64,000 bases of DNA from Ursus arctos (Eukaryota > Chordata > Mammalia > Carnivora > Ursidae), in contig NW_026623100.1 of assembly GCF_023065955.2 (NCBI RefSeq), forward strand, positions 16,345,001-16,409,000. Reading direction: 5' to 3'. The notes below the pieces were generated by a model that was given only the letters and a program-made list of their open reading frames with translations, was not told where the DNA came from and did not search any database. Positions within the stretch are counted from its first letter, which is position 1; each line of letters begins with the position of its first letter. Below are positions 32,481-44,249 of this stretch, piece after piece. The position numbers were made by a program, and so were the translations under genes.

Positions 32481-34754
32481 GGAAGCTGGCAATGGTTTGG
32501 AGCAGGGTGGTGGCAGTAGGGATGATGAGAGGGGACTCACTCTGGATACAAGGGGTCTGGAAAGAGCAGTGAGGCGATGCCCTTGAGATCGGGGAGCCGA
32601 GGGGCTCTAGAGCGGACATCCTTCCTGAGTCCTGTGGGAGAAGGATCCGCCTCCGGACAAACTGGGTCTCTGCCTGAATTTTTTGTCCTCAGTATCCACT
32701 TCCCCTGTTTCTGAGGTGACAGAGCCCAGATTTTGGCTGAGCGCAGGGTTATCCAGAATGGAGACCGTTCTTCCCAGCCCCTCAGGCTGCTGCTGAAGGC
32801 CGTGGGACCAAGTTTTGGCCAATGAGATGCGGACAGAAGAGTTAGGGCAGCTCCCAGAGTGATCTGTAAAGGACAGCCAGCATGTGCTCTTCACCCCTTC
32901 TTCCTGTCCTTGCCCTCTGGCCTTTGCTGGAACCTGAAAACCACTGTAGGCCACACCCTGAGATGGTAGATGGCAGATCTAGAAGAACCCTGAGCCCCTG
33001 GCTCCGGGAGGGCTCTGTCAGCCCCAGACTGCCGCCCCCGGCTTCTTGATTGAGAGAGGAAAATACTTTTCTAGTTGGTTCCTTGCAGCTGCTCTCAGCC
33101 TAATCTGAACTCATAGAGCCGGCAAACAAGTGTCTGCTCTCAAGAGCGTCTTAGAGGTGGGGGTCCATAAACTTGGCCTCGGGATGGGTAGGGGTTAGAG
33201 AATTGGAGGTCAAGCTGATGAGCATTCTAGCCTAAGGCAAGGTAAGAAGCGACCTGGCTCAGGGTGAGGTACAAGTTGCTGGTGGGCAGGGGTTGCAGAA
33301 GGCTTTGCTCAGGCAAGAGATCAGCACCCTATTGAATGGCCCCTGGTACCTCTGTGTTTACCCTAATTGTTTCAGGTGGCAGTTCAAACCCCCTTTCCTT
33401 ATTCACAGGGGAATAATCCTGGCTTCCCCTTTGGAGCCTCCTTATACCCCTGGACCTTATGAAACGCCACTCCCGATTACCACGCAGACAGATAGGCCAG
33501 GCCGGCCTGGGTCGTTCCTTAAAGTGGTCAAACCAGCAGTCCTAACCTGTCACAGCTGCTTCTCTAAATGTGTTACTGTCATTCCTAAAGTTTGACTCCC
33601 ACACCAGAGGCAATGAGCTGGCCAGGGCAGGAAGCCCATCTCCTCCCTCAGCATCTGCTCTGGCTTGGCCTGCTGGCCTCTCACTTGTTGAACAACCCCA
33701 TCTTCCCTCTGAGCCTTCTCTTGGACTCTTCCTCTTGCCCTGTGCCAGAGGAACCAGGAGCCAAGCGCGCCATCCAGCAGCTGAGCCAGGCTGGACATGT
33801 GGTAGGACCGTAAGCTACTGAAACGCGCCCCACCCACCCCCAGCCCCGTCTCTGGGTCTAGAGACCATCTTTGCACTGCTGAGGCCAGCTGCTAAGGACT
33901 TTGACTTGAGGTCATTCAGTGTGTGTTGGACACTGGCCTAGGGCACCTGGGTGCTGCTTCTGTTCACTGGGGAGGCATGGAGGGCAGACGGGGAGGAAGG
34001 AAGGAGGTGGAAATGGGGAGTGCTGCTTTCTACCCAGGATCTGCGGAGTCCCGTGACTAGTGTTGTTTCCAGCCTTTCTTCCACCAATGATGCCTCTAGA
34101 AGGCAAACTGGATATTTTTCTAGTAATCAATTTGCTTCCAAGTTTGATTACCCAGAAGTCATTGTAGTCACCAGTCCCAGCTTCTGGTGAGTATGAGATG
34201 TCACACAGATGATGTCATTCCAGCTGAAAATGAATGAGCTGGGACTTTACTTAGCAGTAAAGCTCATCTCAGGGAAATTTTAAGCTTTCACTTGGGTTTT
34301 CTGAAATATTGTGATTAGCCCAGGAGCACACGCACCCTCCACCCAACTCTTGCCCAGGCTCCACTTGAAAACCCATGCCTCAACTCTAAGGAAAGCTTTT
34401 CGGAGGCCTTTGAGCAGGTGTTTTAGGCCCTCACTCAGAGTATCCTCAGGTCCTCCAACCATCTGCAGTGCCTCAAGTGAGTCCTGACCTGGAGCCTTGC
34501 ATTCCTGGAAATCCCAGCAAGTTCTTCATATCCCTGGACATACCAACAGCAGGAAAAGCGGGTGTGTATGTGGTTGGAAGCATGGAGAGGAGCTCAGGTT
34601 TCTTGAGGAGGCTAATTTTATGAGTAATTAAATCCAAAAAGATGTGGAACATCCTAGCACTGGTTTACAATTCTCCTCACACCTTCAGGTTACTCAGAGG
34701 GTTGTTTTTATAGGAAGAGGAGCAAAGCGGGCTCAAGATTTTCTCCTCCAGTGA
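32481..34754. other. Long stretch without recognised gene
   Basis: About 2.3 kb. A fragment near 32815 ('gccaatgagatgcggacag') recalls an old repeat. An exon-like segment at 34124-34186 (acceptor 'atatttttctag', donor CTG|GTGAGT, one open frame NQFASKFDYPEVIVVTSPSF) is noted without support from neighbours. Otherwise nothing recognised. Confidence 0.3.
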
Positions 34755-35136
34755 GACGGAGTAAGGATGCTTGGGTTTCAAGTCCCTGCCCCTCCCTTAC
34801 TTGCTGTGTGACCTTGGACACATTACTCAACCTCTCAGAGCCTCATTTCCTTACCTGAAAAACAGTTTTATGAAAGTCAAACAGGGTGCCTGGGTGACTC
34901 AGTTGGTTAAGCAACTGCCTTTGGCTCAGGTCAGATCCTGGGATCCTGGGATTGAGTCCCACGTTGGGCTCCCTGCTTTGCAGGGGAGCCTGCGTCTCCC
35001 TCTGCCTGCCACTCCCCCTGCTTGTGCTTTCTCTCTCTGTCAAATAAATAAAATCTAGAAAGAAAAGAAAAGAAAAAAGAAAAGAAAAGAAAGAGAAAGA
35101 AAGAAAGAAGGAAAGAAAAAGAAAGAAGGAAAGAAA

Positions 35137-35168
<32 letters not shown>

Positions 35169-35250
35169 AAATCAAACAAAAATCGCATAAAGCATGTAAG
35201 GTCTCTGACATATAGTAAGCACTCAATCCATGGTGGCTGTTACTGTATGT
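34755..35250 (+). mobile_element. MIR SINE, plus, split by a CAN-SINE
   Basis: 'acttgctgtgtgaccttgg', 'caacctctcagagcctcatttcc', then after the insertion 'gacatatagtaagcactcaa': a near-complete MIR. Confidence 0.9.
34884..35166 (+). mobile_element. CAN-SINE, plus, with (AAAG)n tail
   Basis: Full SINE whose A tail has expanded to about 105 bp of GAAA/AAAG units (35059-35166). TSD gaaagtcaaaca (34872-34883) and gaaaatcaaaca (35167-35178), one mismatch. Confidence 0.93.
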
Positions 35251-35505
35251 TTATTACATATAATATTCTCTGCCTTTATTGTAACCCCCCCCCCCCCCAT
35301 CACCTCCTAAGAGACTGACTTATGGCTCTGGAGTCAGGCCAGGAGCTCCCTCAACATGGAGACAGTGCCTTCTGCCCTGGAGCTAGGGCTGCTGTAGGAC
35401 TTAGGGGATGTCGTCTCCTCCCTCTGTGCCGACTCATTCCTATTCCTCTCCTCCAGGCCTAGCGCCAGACTCAGCTTAATGATGAAAAGGTCCAGAATAT
35501 GCCAC

Positions 35506-36057
35506 TGTAGGGGAAGAAAAATAATTTTTCCTCTACCCTTCTGAGTTCTTGGCTGAGACTGCTGTGATAAGACAGATGAACAAGAGAAAACCAAACAAAT
35601 GTATTACTATGTAGACCTCATGTGTACATGGGGGATACCCAGGGAAAAATGAGTAACTCAAAGAGGTGGCTTGAGAATTCAGGATTAAATGCCTTCCAAT
35701 TTGGGAAGGGGAGGGAGGAAAGCAGGCCTCAGGAGAGAGAGTGAATGATTTTTAGGGAAGACAGTGGCCCCGGAAGAAGAGTGGGGGTGGGTATGGTAGT
35801 CTGTGACGAAGGTTGTCTGGGTGTGGTGCAGACTTTCAGTCTCCTCTCCTGTGACGAGTCAACCTGACCGGGTTGGTGAAACCCGGAGGAGAGCTATGAC
35901 AACAGAACTCCTTCTGGAGGATCTGTCGTTAAGCAGATAAGGGCAGTTCAGAGAAAGCCTCTCCCTGTCTGTGCTGGTTTTCAAGTGCGTACCACTCAAA
36001 AAATAATCAATATACCAAAGCGGCATATTTTAGGGTGGCAAATTCTGCTACCCTTCA
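35506..36057 (-). mobile_element. Solo ERV LTR (family A), minus, nested
   Basis: A 552-bp LTR running TG...CA on the plus strand ('tgtaggggaagaaaaa' to 'ctgctacccttca'), with 4-bp TSD CCAC at 35502-35505 and 36058-36061. Inserted into the first 25 bp of a related LTR in the opposite orientation. No internal retroviral sequence. Confidence 0.85.
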
Positions 36058-36404
36058 CCACAGTGGCATGAGGATTATTTTGAGATGAAGACATTTGAGA
36101 ATTAACAGCTGCAGGAAGGAGCTTTTTTTGAACTTCCTTTAGCTTCCTAAAAGCAGTCTCCCAAAAGAATTCAACTGTCATAAATCCCCTCTTCCAGGAG
36201 CTTCACAACAGGGAAGATTGACTTTATCACGAAAGTTAAGAAGTCAGTACAAGTCAGCACTGGGAGAGGGAATCATCTAAATAGACACTGTCATAAAACG
36301 ATCAGTTCTCCCATTCATTCTCCAAAGGGGCCATTTATTTTTCCTAAAAGTCACTTCTTCCCTAGTAGTGCCCCCCTGCCCCTCCCCATCCTGTCTTAAG
36401 ATGG

Positions 36405-36411
36405 TATATAA
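36405..36411 (+). promoter_or_regulatory. LTR TATA box
   Basis: TATATAA about 70 bp before the LTR poly(A) signal AATAAA (36476-36481), the usual U3-R layout of a retroviral LTR. Relic; activity unknown. Confidence 0.6.
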
Positions 36412-36584
36412 GCCCCAGATCCTAACCACCGTCTTGAGTCCCGTTTTTCTGTGAACTCCCTAATACAGGTAAATGAATAAAAATCTGTCTTTTCTCATGC
36501 TAGTATGTCTCATGTCAGTTTAATTTACAAGTCTCCAATTACTGAACATAAAAGGGTAGAGGACAAATTTTTCCTCCCTTAACA

Positions 36585-38019
36585 ATGTGAACTCACTGAC
36601 TGACTGACTGGTGGATATCTTATCTAGCAGCATGGAGTTTTCCTCCAGGAAGCTTTAAGACTGGCAAATTGAAGACGGCATGCTATTCCAACTGAAGGAG
36701 GTGGCCCGTGGAAAGGGCAATGGGTGGCAAGACCTCTGTGAGGGCATCCCATCCCATCTGATGCTTCATTCCCGAGGCTCAGAAATTCATTGCTTGTGCA
36801 CCCTCAGGTGATCAGTCTCTGTAGAACATCTCACAGTAGCCAAGCCCGCAAAGACTGACGGGTAAGACCAGCACAAGGAAAGCCAGGAGGTCACCAGAGG
36901 TTGCTTAGTGAGCACTGGACTCTGAGTAGGTGGACAGTGGTCAATGATCATAATGGCTGGAATTAGCAGACAGCCCATTATAAGGCCACTTGTCACACAG
37001 CCATCTGGACGTGTGTCTGTTACAACCGTGAATTTCTTGGCACCACTCCAGACCTGAGAATTCACCATCTCTGGCACTGGCCTCAGGCAGCTGCAGGTTT
37101 AACCGAGTCTCCAGGTGATTCTTCTGAGGCTCAACGTCTGAAAACCTCAGCTCCGGGGATACAGCTGCAGAAAGCTGATTGCTTTCGTGGTTCTCTCCTC
37201 GCACACAGCGCTTCTGATCTGTGGATTCCTTCCTTTGACGTGTTGATTCTTTCAATTAGGGTATTTTGGGAACTGAGGAGCTATTTGCTCACCATAAAAC
37301 GTTGTATATCTCTGCTCTGATCCAGTAAATATTTTATATTTTAGCTTCAGAGGTCAATTTGATTTAGCTCTATCTGATGAGAACATTAAAAACGTCATTG
37401 TTCCTTTCAGCTAGAAAGCCTTCCATTGTAAGTTTGCCCAGTGCTCCCCACCAGTACAGTAGTGGGAAGCTCTCAGGTCACCCCTTGCAGACCTCTGCTG
37501 CTCCCTGTTCTGGGTGAAAGCTGTAAGCCAGTGTGTTTTGTTCTTGTCTTTTGTTTTGCTAGGCAAGTGTTCACTCTGTCTCTATGCTTAGGAGCTCTCA
37601 CTTGACTGCTGGAGAGTAGGAGTGAGGCTACTTGCAGAGGGAGGCTGGGGAGGGTGGATGTACTTCCAGTCCATGCCCACTGCACTGATGGTATGTGAAC
37701 AGCGCCCCCTTTCCACTCACGTGCCAGTTTGGACGATAAATTCTAAGGTGACCATTGCAGAAGCCTCTCAGGAAGCAGAAGATAAAGATTCTGACCCCTT
37801 TCCTTTTGAAGATGTGTTTTCTTAAAATAGCTGTGGCCCAGGGTAGACTGAGATGAGATGACACAGGGGACCCCAGAGGGGAATGAGGAGGCTGGACCAG
37901 GGACTCAGGCCCAACACCAGTATGTAGGAGACCCATTTGGGGCATTATGTGGCCCTGGGGCTACAAACCTCTCCTGGCCTCTCTCCCGTTCCCCCCAGCT
38001 CTGTGTGCATATGTGTGTG
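36585..38019. other. No gene recognised
   Basis: Starts with (ACTG)n at 36591-36611. A MER5-like trace lies near 37030-37145. The plus frame 37622-37825 ends in an acidic tail (EAEDKDSDPFPFEDVFS) without other support. Confidence 0.35.
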
Positions 38020-38640
38020 TAACATGTTTCCATTCATTCGTTCATTCAAGCATGTTCACTGAACCTATCCTAAGCTGGGCTTTCATCTAGCTGTGGGGTA
38101 CAGCAGTGAAAAATATACACCTTACCTTATGGGAGCTCATTTTCTAATGAGGAGAGAAAGACCCATAAAAAGAAGGAATAAATAGGGGCACCTGGGTGGC
38201 TCAGTCAGTGAAGCATCTGCTTTCTGTTCAGGTCATGATTCCGGGGTCGTGTGGGGAGTCTGCTTCTACCTCTCCCTCTCCCCCTCCCCCTCCCCCTGCC
38301 TCATGCTTGCTTGCTCTCTCTTTCTCTCTCTCCCGCTCTCTCTCAAATAGATAAATTCTTTAAAAAAAAAAAAAAGAATAAATAAAATACCACCATTTGG
38401 TTTTAAGTATAACTGAAGAAAGCAAGTCAGAGTAAAGGGGAGGAGCAGTTATTTTACATGTGGTGGTCAGGGAAGGCCTTACTGATAAAGTAACTTTGAG
38501 CAGAGACCTGAGGGAAGAGAAAGAGTGAGCCATGGAATACTGGGGGGGAGAGCATGGTAGGCAAAAGGAGCAGCAAGTGCCGGCAAGGTTAGGTAACACT
38601 TTCCCGTAACTATATTTCAAATGAATGAATTGTATTTATA
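38020..38640 (-). mobile_element. L2-like element, minus, split by a SINE
   Basis: 'cattcattcgttcattcaag', 'ggggtacagcagtgaaaaat', 'tatgggagctcattttctaatg', then after the SINE 'ggtcagggaaggccttactg' and 'gagcagcaagtgccggcaagg'. Confidence 0.65.
38185..38375 (+). mobile_element. CAN-SINE, plus
   Basis: Internal deletion after 'ccggggtcgtgtgggg'. TSD gaataaata at 38176-38184 and 38376-38384. Confidence 0.9.
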
Positions 38641-38710
38641 TTTGTAGAGTTTCCTTCCTTATAAGAACCATGTGTTCCATTTTATGGCATTGTTAAGGAC
38701 ATAAGGTTTA

Positions 38711-38909
38711 TTTTTTTATTTTTTTAGATTTTATTTATTTATTAGAGAGAGAGAGAGTGAGAGCACAAGTGGGGGGAGGGGCAGAGGGAGAGGGGGAAGC
38801 AGACTCCCCACTGAACAGGGAGCCCGACACGGGGCTCGATCCCAGGACCCTGGGATCATGACCTGAGCCGAAGGCAGATGCTTAACCGAATGTGCCACCC
38901 AGGAGCCCC
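38711..38909 (-). mobile_element. CAN-SINE, minus
   Basis: Full length in reverse. TSD ataaggttta (38701-38710) and atatggttta (38910-38919), one mismatch. Confidence 0.93.
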
Positions 38910-38919
38910 ATATGGTTTA

Positions 38920-39431
38920 CTTTTAAGGAAAACCTATTTTCAAGTGGAAAAAGCAGAGCTGATTAAAATAAGTACACTTAGTGGTAACGTGGAAGGTGGA
39001 ACACAGATGTAAAAACCATGGAGTACAGGAGTGAGGTTTGGGAACACTGAGGTGGATAGAAGCGGGTGCTGTCTTGCAAGGGTGGTAGAGGTGGGGGCAT
39101 TGGGATGTCTACTTCCAGGAAAGGCTTCCCAGCCCTTCTATCCTGACAGCACCCTGACGCACAGGAGATTACGGATGAACAGCGTTGGCCAGGTCCACGG
39201 GCAGCCTGAGTCCTGCGTTCCGGCAGGTCTGAGAGCTATGGCCAAGGTGGGCAGACTTGTGCAGAGAGCCGGCCAGGCACAGGCTTTCACACCCATATTG
39301 CTATCAATAGTCCCTTCAGGACAATCTAGGCTTTTCTTGCATGCGTCTGAAAACTCATTACCCTGTTCCAAAGCTGCTTCCACATTTTTAGATATTTGCT
39401 ACAGCAGCACCCCACTCTGTGTACCAAAATC
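38920..39431. other. No feature recognised
   Basis: The 177-codon plus frame 39031-39564 runs into the following LTR and has no protein-like content. Confidence 0.35.
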
Positions 39432-39803
39432 TGTCTTAGTCAGCTCGGGCTGCCATAAGAAAATGCCGCGGACTGGGTGGCTTCAACAACAGGGATTTAT
39501 TTTCTCCCAGTTCTGGAGGCTGGAAGTCCTAGATCAAGGTGTTAGCCAGTTCCATTCCTGGTGAGAGCTCTCTTCCTGGCTTGCAGATGGCCACCTTCTT
39601 GCTATGTCCTCACACGGCTTTTCCTCAGTGTGTGGGCAAGAAGGGATCTCTTCCTCTTCTAAGACCCCCAGTTCTATAAGGTTAGGGCCCCAGCCTTAGT
39701 GAACCCGAATCACCTCCAAAAGGCCCAATCTCCAAATACAGTCACACTGAGAGTTAGGGCTTCAGCATGTGAGTTTTGGGGAGAACATCATTCAGGGCAT
39801 GGC
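39432..39803 (-). mobile_element. MST/MLT1-type MaLR LTR, minus
   Basis: 'gtcttagtcagctcgggctgcc', 'ttctggaggctggaagtcc', 'ttagggccccagccttag', 'caaatacagtcacactgag' and 'catcattcagggcatggc': nearly complete. Confidence 0.9.
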
Positions 39804-40429
39804 ATAAAAATTTGCAGGGACTATTGGGGGTGATCTGGGTGCCAGAGACCCAGGAAAGCCCCTTCTTGGTTCTCCTCCCCTTCCTCTCACCTCTTTCATT
39901 AGCCTAGTATTTATGGAGTACATTGCAGACACTTTTCTTGTTTGCATTGCTCCTCTTGGCTCAGGAAACTGCCTGGAATATCTCACACACACACGCATGC
40001 ACAAGCAAAGACCTGGTAGGAGTAACTTGAGAACTGAGCTGATCTCACTGTAAAAGCTGAATTGTGGGGGGGGCTGGCCTCTGGTGGGCCCCCATTCATT
40101 GCCCCTGGTCCTCTAAAGTCCTATCCTCTGGAGCAGCCTTCCCTGCCCATGTCTGTCACGCGTTCGTGAATTCTCTAGATCTTTGCGTCAGCTGGATACT
40201 GGGGGATCCAAAAATACTAGAAGACGCAGCCTTAGGAGCTCACAGCCACACCATTTGCCACCAGCAGTGTTGCCTGAGCGAGCGGAAGAGGAGCTGGTAC
40301 TGAGGTTACAGAGTTCTGATTCTCCTGGACAAAGAATTGTGTCCCAGAGTAAGGGACTGGGAGGGGACGTCCAGTTCGGTAGTGTTAACACCAGAACTTG
40401 GGAGACAAGTTTTTAATTCAAAATGGATT
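39804..40429. other. No feature recognised
   Basis: No exon or repeat identified. Confidence 0.35.
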
Positions 40430-40985
40430 GTTGTGGAGGAAGAATTTTCCTTTGCTCTTCAAGAGTTTTCTAGCAGGTCTAAGACTTAAATTAACATGAG
40501 TCAGATTAACAGGGAAAAAATAGTTTAATTACCTGGGCTTGGAGGACCAATAATAAAATTGAGACCTAAAGAAATGATCAAGGCAGACAGCTTTTATGTG
40601 CTTTAGACAAAGAAGCAACTCTGGGGGGGAACTGACAGGACAAAGAAAACTTATTTTCAGGAGCTTCAGTTAGTAAGGAATTTTAAAGAGAATTTGTGCT
40701 GGGGTAGTAAATTAGTAAAAAGTAACCAGGTCTGTTTATCTAGCCTTGGCTCTGAATTCTTTCTCTCTCGTGGTAAGGATGTCTCTCTACTCCTGGAACA
40801 GGGAGGGTAACTTTCACATGGTAGATTTATTTCCTGCTTTCTGGAGACAAGGTGGGATGGGAGTCAGAACATTCTCTCACACTGGCTATTTCTTAAGTAA
40901 CTTTAAAATAACCAATATGCCAAAATGGTACATTTTGGAGAGGTCTGTCCTTGGCCTCCATAGGGTCAAGGACTTCAGTTTACAA
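40430..40985 (-). mobile_element. ERV LTR (family A), minus
   Basis: Begins 'ggaggaagaattttcctttgc', has 'gacttaaattaacatgagtcag' and ends 'aaaataaccaatatgcc' and 'ggtacattttgg', the reverse of the family seen at 35483. Confidence 0.8.
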
Positions 40986-41216
40986 AGTAACACTATAAAA
41001 TTTGGATCTAGGGCCAGCAGAGTTCCTAGACTTGACACCCAAAGCATGATTCATAAAAGAAAAAAATTGATACACTGGACCTCATTAAAACGAAACGTTT
41101 TTCTCTGTGAAAGACCTTGTTAAGAGAATGAAAAGACAAGTGACAGAGAGAAAATATTTGCAAACCACAAGCCCAACAAAGGGCAAGTCTTGAGAATACA
41201 TAATTCTCAAAACTCA

Positions 41217-41405
41217 TTTTTTAAAAAAAGATTTATTTATTTGACAGAGAGAGAGACAGCGAGAGAGGGAACACAAGCAGGGAGAGTGGGAGAGGAAGAA
41301 GCAGGCTCCCAGCAGAGGAGCCTGATGTGGGGCTCGATCCCAGGACTCCGGGATCATGCCCTGAGCTGAAGGCAGATGCTTAACGACTGAGCCACCCAGG
41401 CGCCC
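41217..41405 (-). mobile_element. Bear-type CAN-SINE, minus, in L1M
   Basis: 'gacagcgagagagggaacac', 'ctcccagcagaggagcctg', 'gcttaacgactgagccaccc'. TSD ctcaaaactca at 41206-41216 and 41406-41416. Confidence 0.95.
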
Positions 41406-41619
41406 CTCAAAACTCAGTTAAAAAAAAACCAAAAACACAGTCCAATTAGGAAATTAGCAAAACGCATGAAGAGACATTTCGCCAAAGAGAGTGGATGGCA
41501 AATACACGCATGAGAAGAAGTTCAACGTCATTTGTCATTAGGGACACACAACCTAAAGCCACAAGGTGATAGCATGCCCACCTTTCAGAATATCCAATAT
41601 AAAAATATAGCAATAATAG

Positions 41620-41826
41620 GGGCGCCTGGGTGGCACAGCGGTTAAGCGCCTGCCTTCGGCTCAGGGCGTAGTCCCGGCGTTCTGGGTTCGAGCCCCACAT
41701 CAGGCTCCTCTGCTAGGAGCCTGCTTCTTCCTCTCCCACTCCCCCTGCTTGTGTTCCCTCTCTCGCTGGCTGTCTCTATCTCTGTCAAATAAATAAATAA
41801 ATAAATAAAAATCTTAAAAAAAAAAT
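41620..41826 (+). mobile_element. Bear-type CAN-SINE, plus, in L1M
   Basis: 'gggtggcacagcggttaagc' head. Perfect 15-bp TSD atatagcaataatag at 41605-41619 and 41827-41841. Confidence 0.97.
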
Positions 41827-42116
41827 ATATAGCAATAATAGCAAACACTGGAGAACATGAGGAGAAACCAGATCACGGGTACATTGCTGGGAGAAGTGTA
41901 GAATGGTATCATCACTCTGGGAAAACAGTTTGGCAGTTTCTTATGAAATTAAATATGCAATAACCATACAACCCAGCATTTGTACTCTTGGGCATTTATT
42001 TCAAAGAAATGGAAACTCATGCTCACATAAAACCCTGTACTATTTTTAGAGCAGCTTTATTTGTAGTCGCCAAAAACTGTACAGGATTTAGATGACCTTT
42101 AAGATGTGAATGGTTA

Positions 42117-42300
42117 GGGACGTCTGGGTGGCTGTCAGTTAAGCATCTGCCTTCAGCTCAGGTCATGATCCCAGGGTCCTGGGATTGAGCCCTTCATCAG
42201 GCTCCCTGCTCAGCGGGGAGCCTGCTTCTCCCTCTGCCTTCTGCCCCCCTCCCCTGCTAGTGCTCTCTCTCTGACAAATAAATAAATAAAATCTTTTTTA
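42117..42300 (+). mobile_element. CAN-SINE, plus, in L1M
   Basis: Complete copy. Diverged 16-bp TSD aagatgtgaatggtta (42101-42116) and aaaatgtgactggcta (42301-42316), three mismatches, so probably the oldest of the three insertions in this L1. Confidence 0.92.
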
Positions 42301-42764
42301 AAAATGTGACTGGCTAAATAAACTGGAATAATACTCTATGAGGAAAAGGAACAAACTGTTGACACACACAGCAAGTTAAATGAATCTCCAGGGGATGATG
42401 CTGATTGAAAAAAGCCAATCTCCAAAAGTTATGTACTGTCATCATTTATATGGCATTCTCGAAGTGACAAACTAATAAAGATTAGTGGTTACTGGAAGAC
42501 AAGGGTGTGGATGGGTGTGGGTGGGGCCATAAAAGAGCAATGAGAGGGATCCTTGTGGTGGTGCAACTATTCTGCATCTTGATTGTATCATGTCAATATC
42601 CTGTTTGTGGTGTTGTAGCCTAGTTTTACAAGATGTTACTATGGGGACGGGAGGGACACTAGATGATGGGTACATGGGATTTCTCATGGGATCTGTCCAT
42701 ATTATCTCTTACAGCTATATGTGGAACTATTTCAAACTGTGAAATTTCACTTAAAAAGGTGATT

Positions 42765-43371
42765 CCAATCTCTTCTGTGTGTGGAGGCATCGAAGCCACC
42801 TTGGAACTAGTCTTTTTTGTTCTTGGAAGTTGCTTGAGGGACTCCCTTTGTTATAGAAAAGTAAAACTTGTAGGCCCTTCTTCTAGTACCAGAAGATTGG
42901 CTGCCCTCTCCCTTTATATACAGAGCCTGGTGGTAAAGCCTTCTCCATTGCAGAAGGTCGTGGTACCCCAAATTCTACTGTCTGATGTAGCTTCTGAATG
43001 TAGCTGCTGGACAGCAAAGGACACCAAAGCTTCTGTGAGGTGTTGACAGGGGCCATAGGGACCAAGGCTGGAAGACAACTTGGACCCAGACAAGGCCATG
43101 CAGCAGTGTAATTTGGGAACAGTGAAGAGATCATTACAGAGATTCTACAGTGCAGAGAGATCAACCCGGGAAGCAGGGTGTGGGCACCACAGGGTGTGAG
43201 CCTGCAGCAGGGGGCAAGCTCTGGTGGTCTGTGCAGGACTGCCTTCAAAAGCAGTGCCAATCAACACTTGCAATAATTTGAGTCAGAAGCCTCTAGAGGA
43301 GAATAATGGATTTTCTGCTAATGAGGGCAAGTGAGAGCTGGAAAGATAGATTTGAAAAATCAGAGAGATTG
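42765..43371. other. No feature recognised
   Basis: Frames 42663-43046 (+) and 42883-43260 (-) are antisense to each other with no recognisable content. Confidence 0.35.
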
Positions 43372-43839
43372 TTGGGGAATAAAATTTTCCTTTACCCTTC
43401 AAGGTTCTTTTGGCTGGTCTAAGAATTAAACCGACATGAGACAGATTTACAGGAAAACATCAAATTTAATTACATACATATTGGGGCTCCCTAAGGATAT
43501 GAGGCCCACAGGCAGTCAGGCAATTGAGGCTTGTCTGCCATCCAGAGCTAAGGGGGGTGTGTGTCTGGGTCTTGAAAAGGAAGGAAGATAATTCACAGAT
43601 GAAAAAGAATAAATGTCTGGTAAACTAATGTTTGCTATGCCATCCCGAAATAGCGGGGCATGGAGAGGAACTGTAACAAACAGATTTTGCTAGGTTCTTG
43701 GCTGTCTACCACCCCAGTTCATATACTGTTCACACAGTTATCTACGTGACAGCTCCCTTCCTGGAGCAGGTCCTCCATTTAAATTCTTTTAGGCAGTTAA
43801 GGGGAAAGTCAAAGTTTCTTCCCGAGCCTTCTGTTTCTT

Positions 43840-44039
43840 TCTTTCTCACTTTTTTTTTTAAAGATTTTATTTATTTATTTGAGAGAGAGAGAGAGCACGA
43901 GATGGGGGGAGGATCAGAGGGAGAAGCAGACTCCTGGCTGAGCAGGGAGCCCGATGTGGGACTCGATCCTGGGACTCCAGGATCATGACCGGAGCCAAAG
44001 GCAGATACCCAACTGACTGAGCCACCCAGAAGCCCCACT
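43840..44039 (-). mobile_element. CAN-SINE, minus
   Basis: Perfect 16-bp TSD gagccttctgtttctt at 43824-43839 and 44040-44055. Confidence 0.97.
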
Positions 44040-44070
44040 GAGCCTTCTGTTTCTTAAAAATAATCAGCCT

Positions 44071-44243
44071 GGGTGCCTGGGTGGCTCAGTCTGTTAAACA
44101 TCTGCCTTTGGCTCAGGTCATGATCCCGGGGTCCTGGGATGGAGTCCAGTATCGGGCTCCATGTTCTGCGGGGAGCTTGCTTCTCCCTCTGCCTCGCTCT
44201 CTCTGTCTCTCATGAATAAATAAATAAAATCTTAAAAGAAAAA
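44071..44243 (+). mobile_element. CAN-SINE, plus, first of three in series
   Basis: Preceded by aatcagcct (44062-44070); its A tail runs into aatcag (44244-44249). The CT-rich part is shortened. Confidence 0.9.
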
Positions 44244-44249
44244 AATCAG

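Larger units (their letters stand above)
35483..36584 (+). mobile_element. ERV LTR (family A), plus, split by a sister LTR
   Basis: Short 5' piece 35483-35505 ('tgaaaaggtccagaatatgccac') and main body 36058-36584 ending 'ttcctcccttaaca', about 550 bp in total. The body has a TATA box (36405), a poly(A) signal (36476) and the pyrimidine-rich 3' end typical of this family. Interrupted by the antisense LTR at 35506-36057. Confidence 0.8.
41035..42760 (+). mobile_element. L1M 3' region, plus, split by three SINEs
   Basis: L1 text in four blocks: 'attgatacactggacctcatt', 'ggaaattagcaaaacgcatg', 'aacagtttggcagtttcttatg', and a 3' end with 'gatgggtacatgggatttctc'. Frames are broken by stops and insertions. 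Confidence 0.9.

Noticed and set aside
34843..35226. Minus frames rich in Phe/Ser/Leu
   Set aside because: Translation of the GAAA tract at the SINE tail.
31776..36584. A provirus with gag/pol/env between the LTRs
   Set aside because: The LTRs here belong to different families or are nested, each with its own short duplication. No retroviral coding motif was seen between them.
39031..39564. 177-codon plus frame, the longest in the window
   Set aside because: It runs from unassigned DNA straight into a reversed MaLR LTR, so it cannot be one real exon of a conserved protein.
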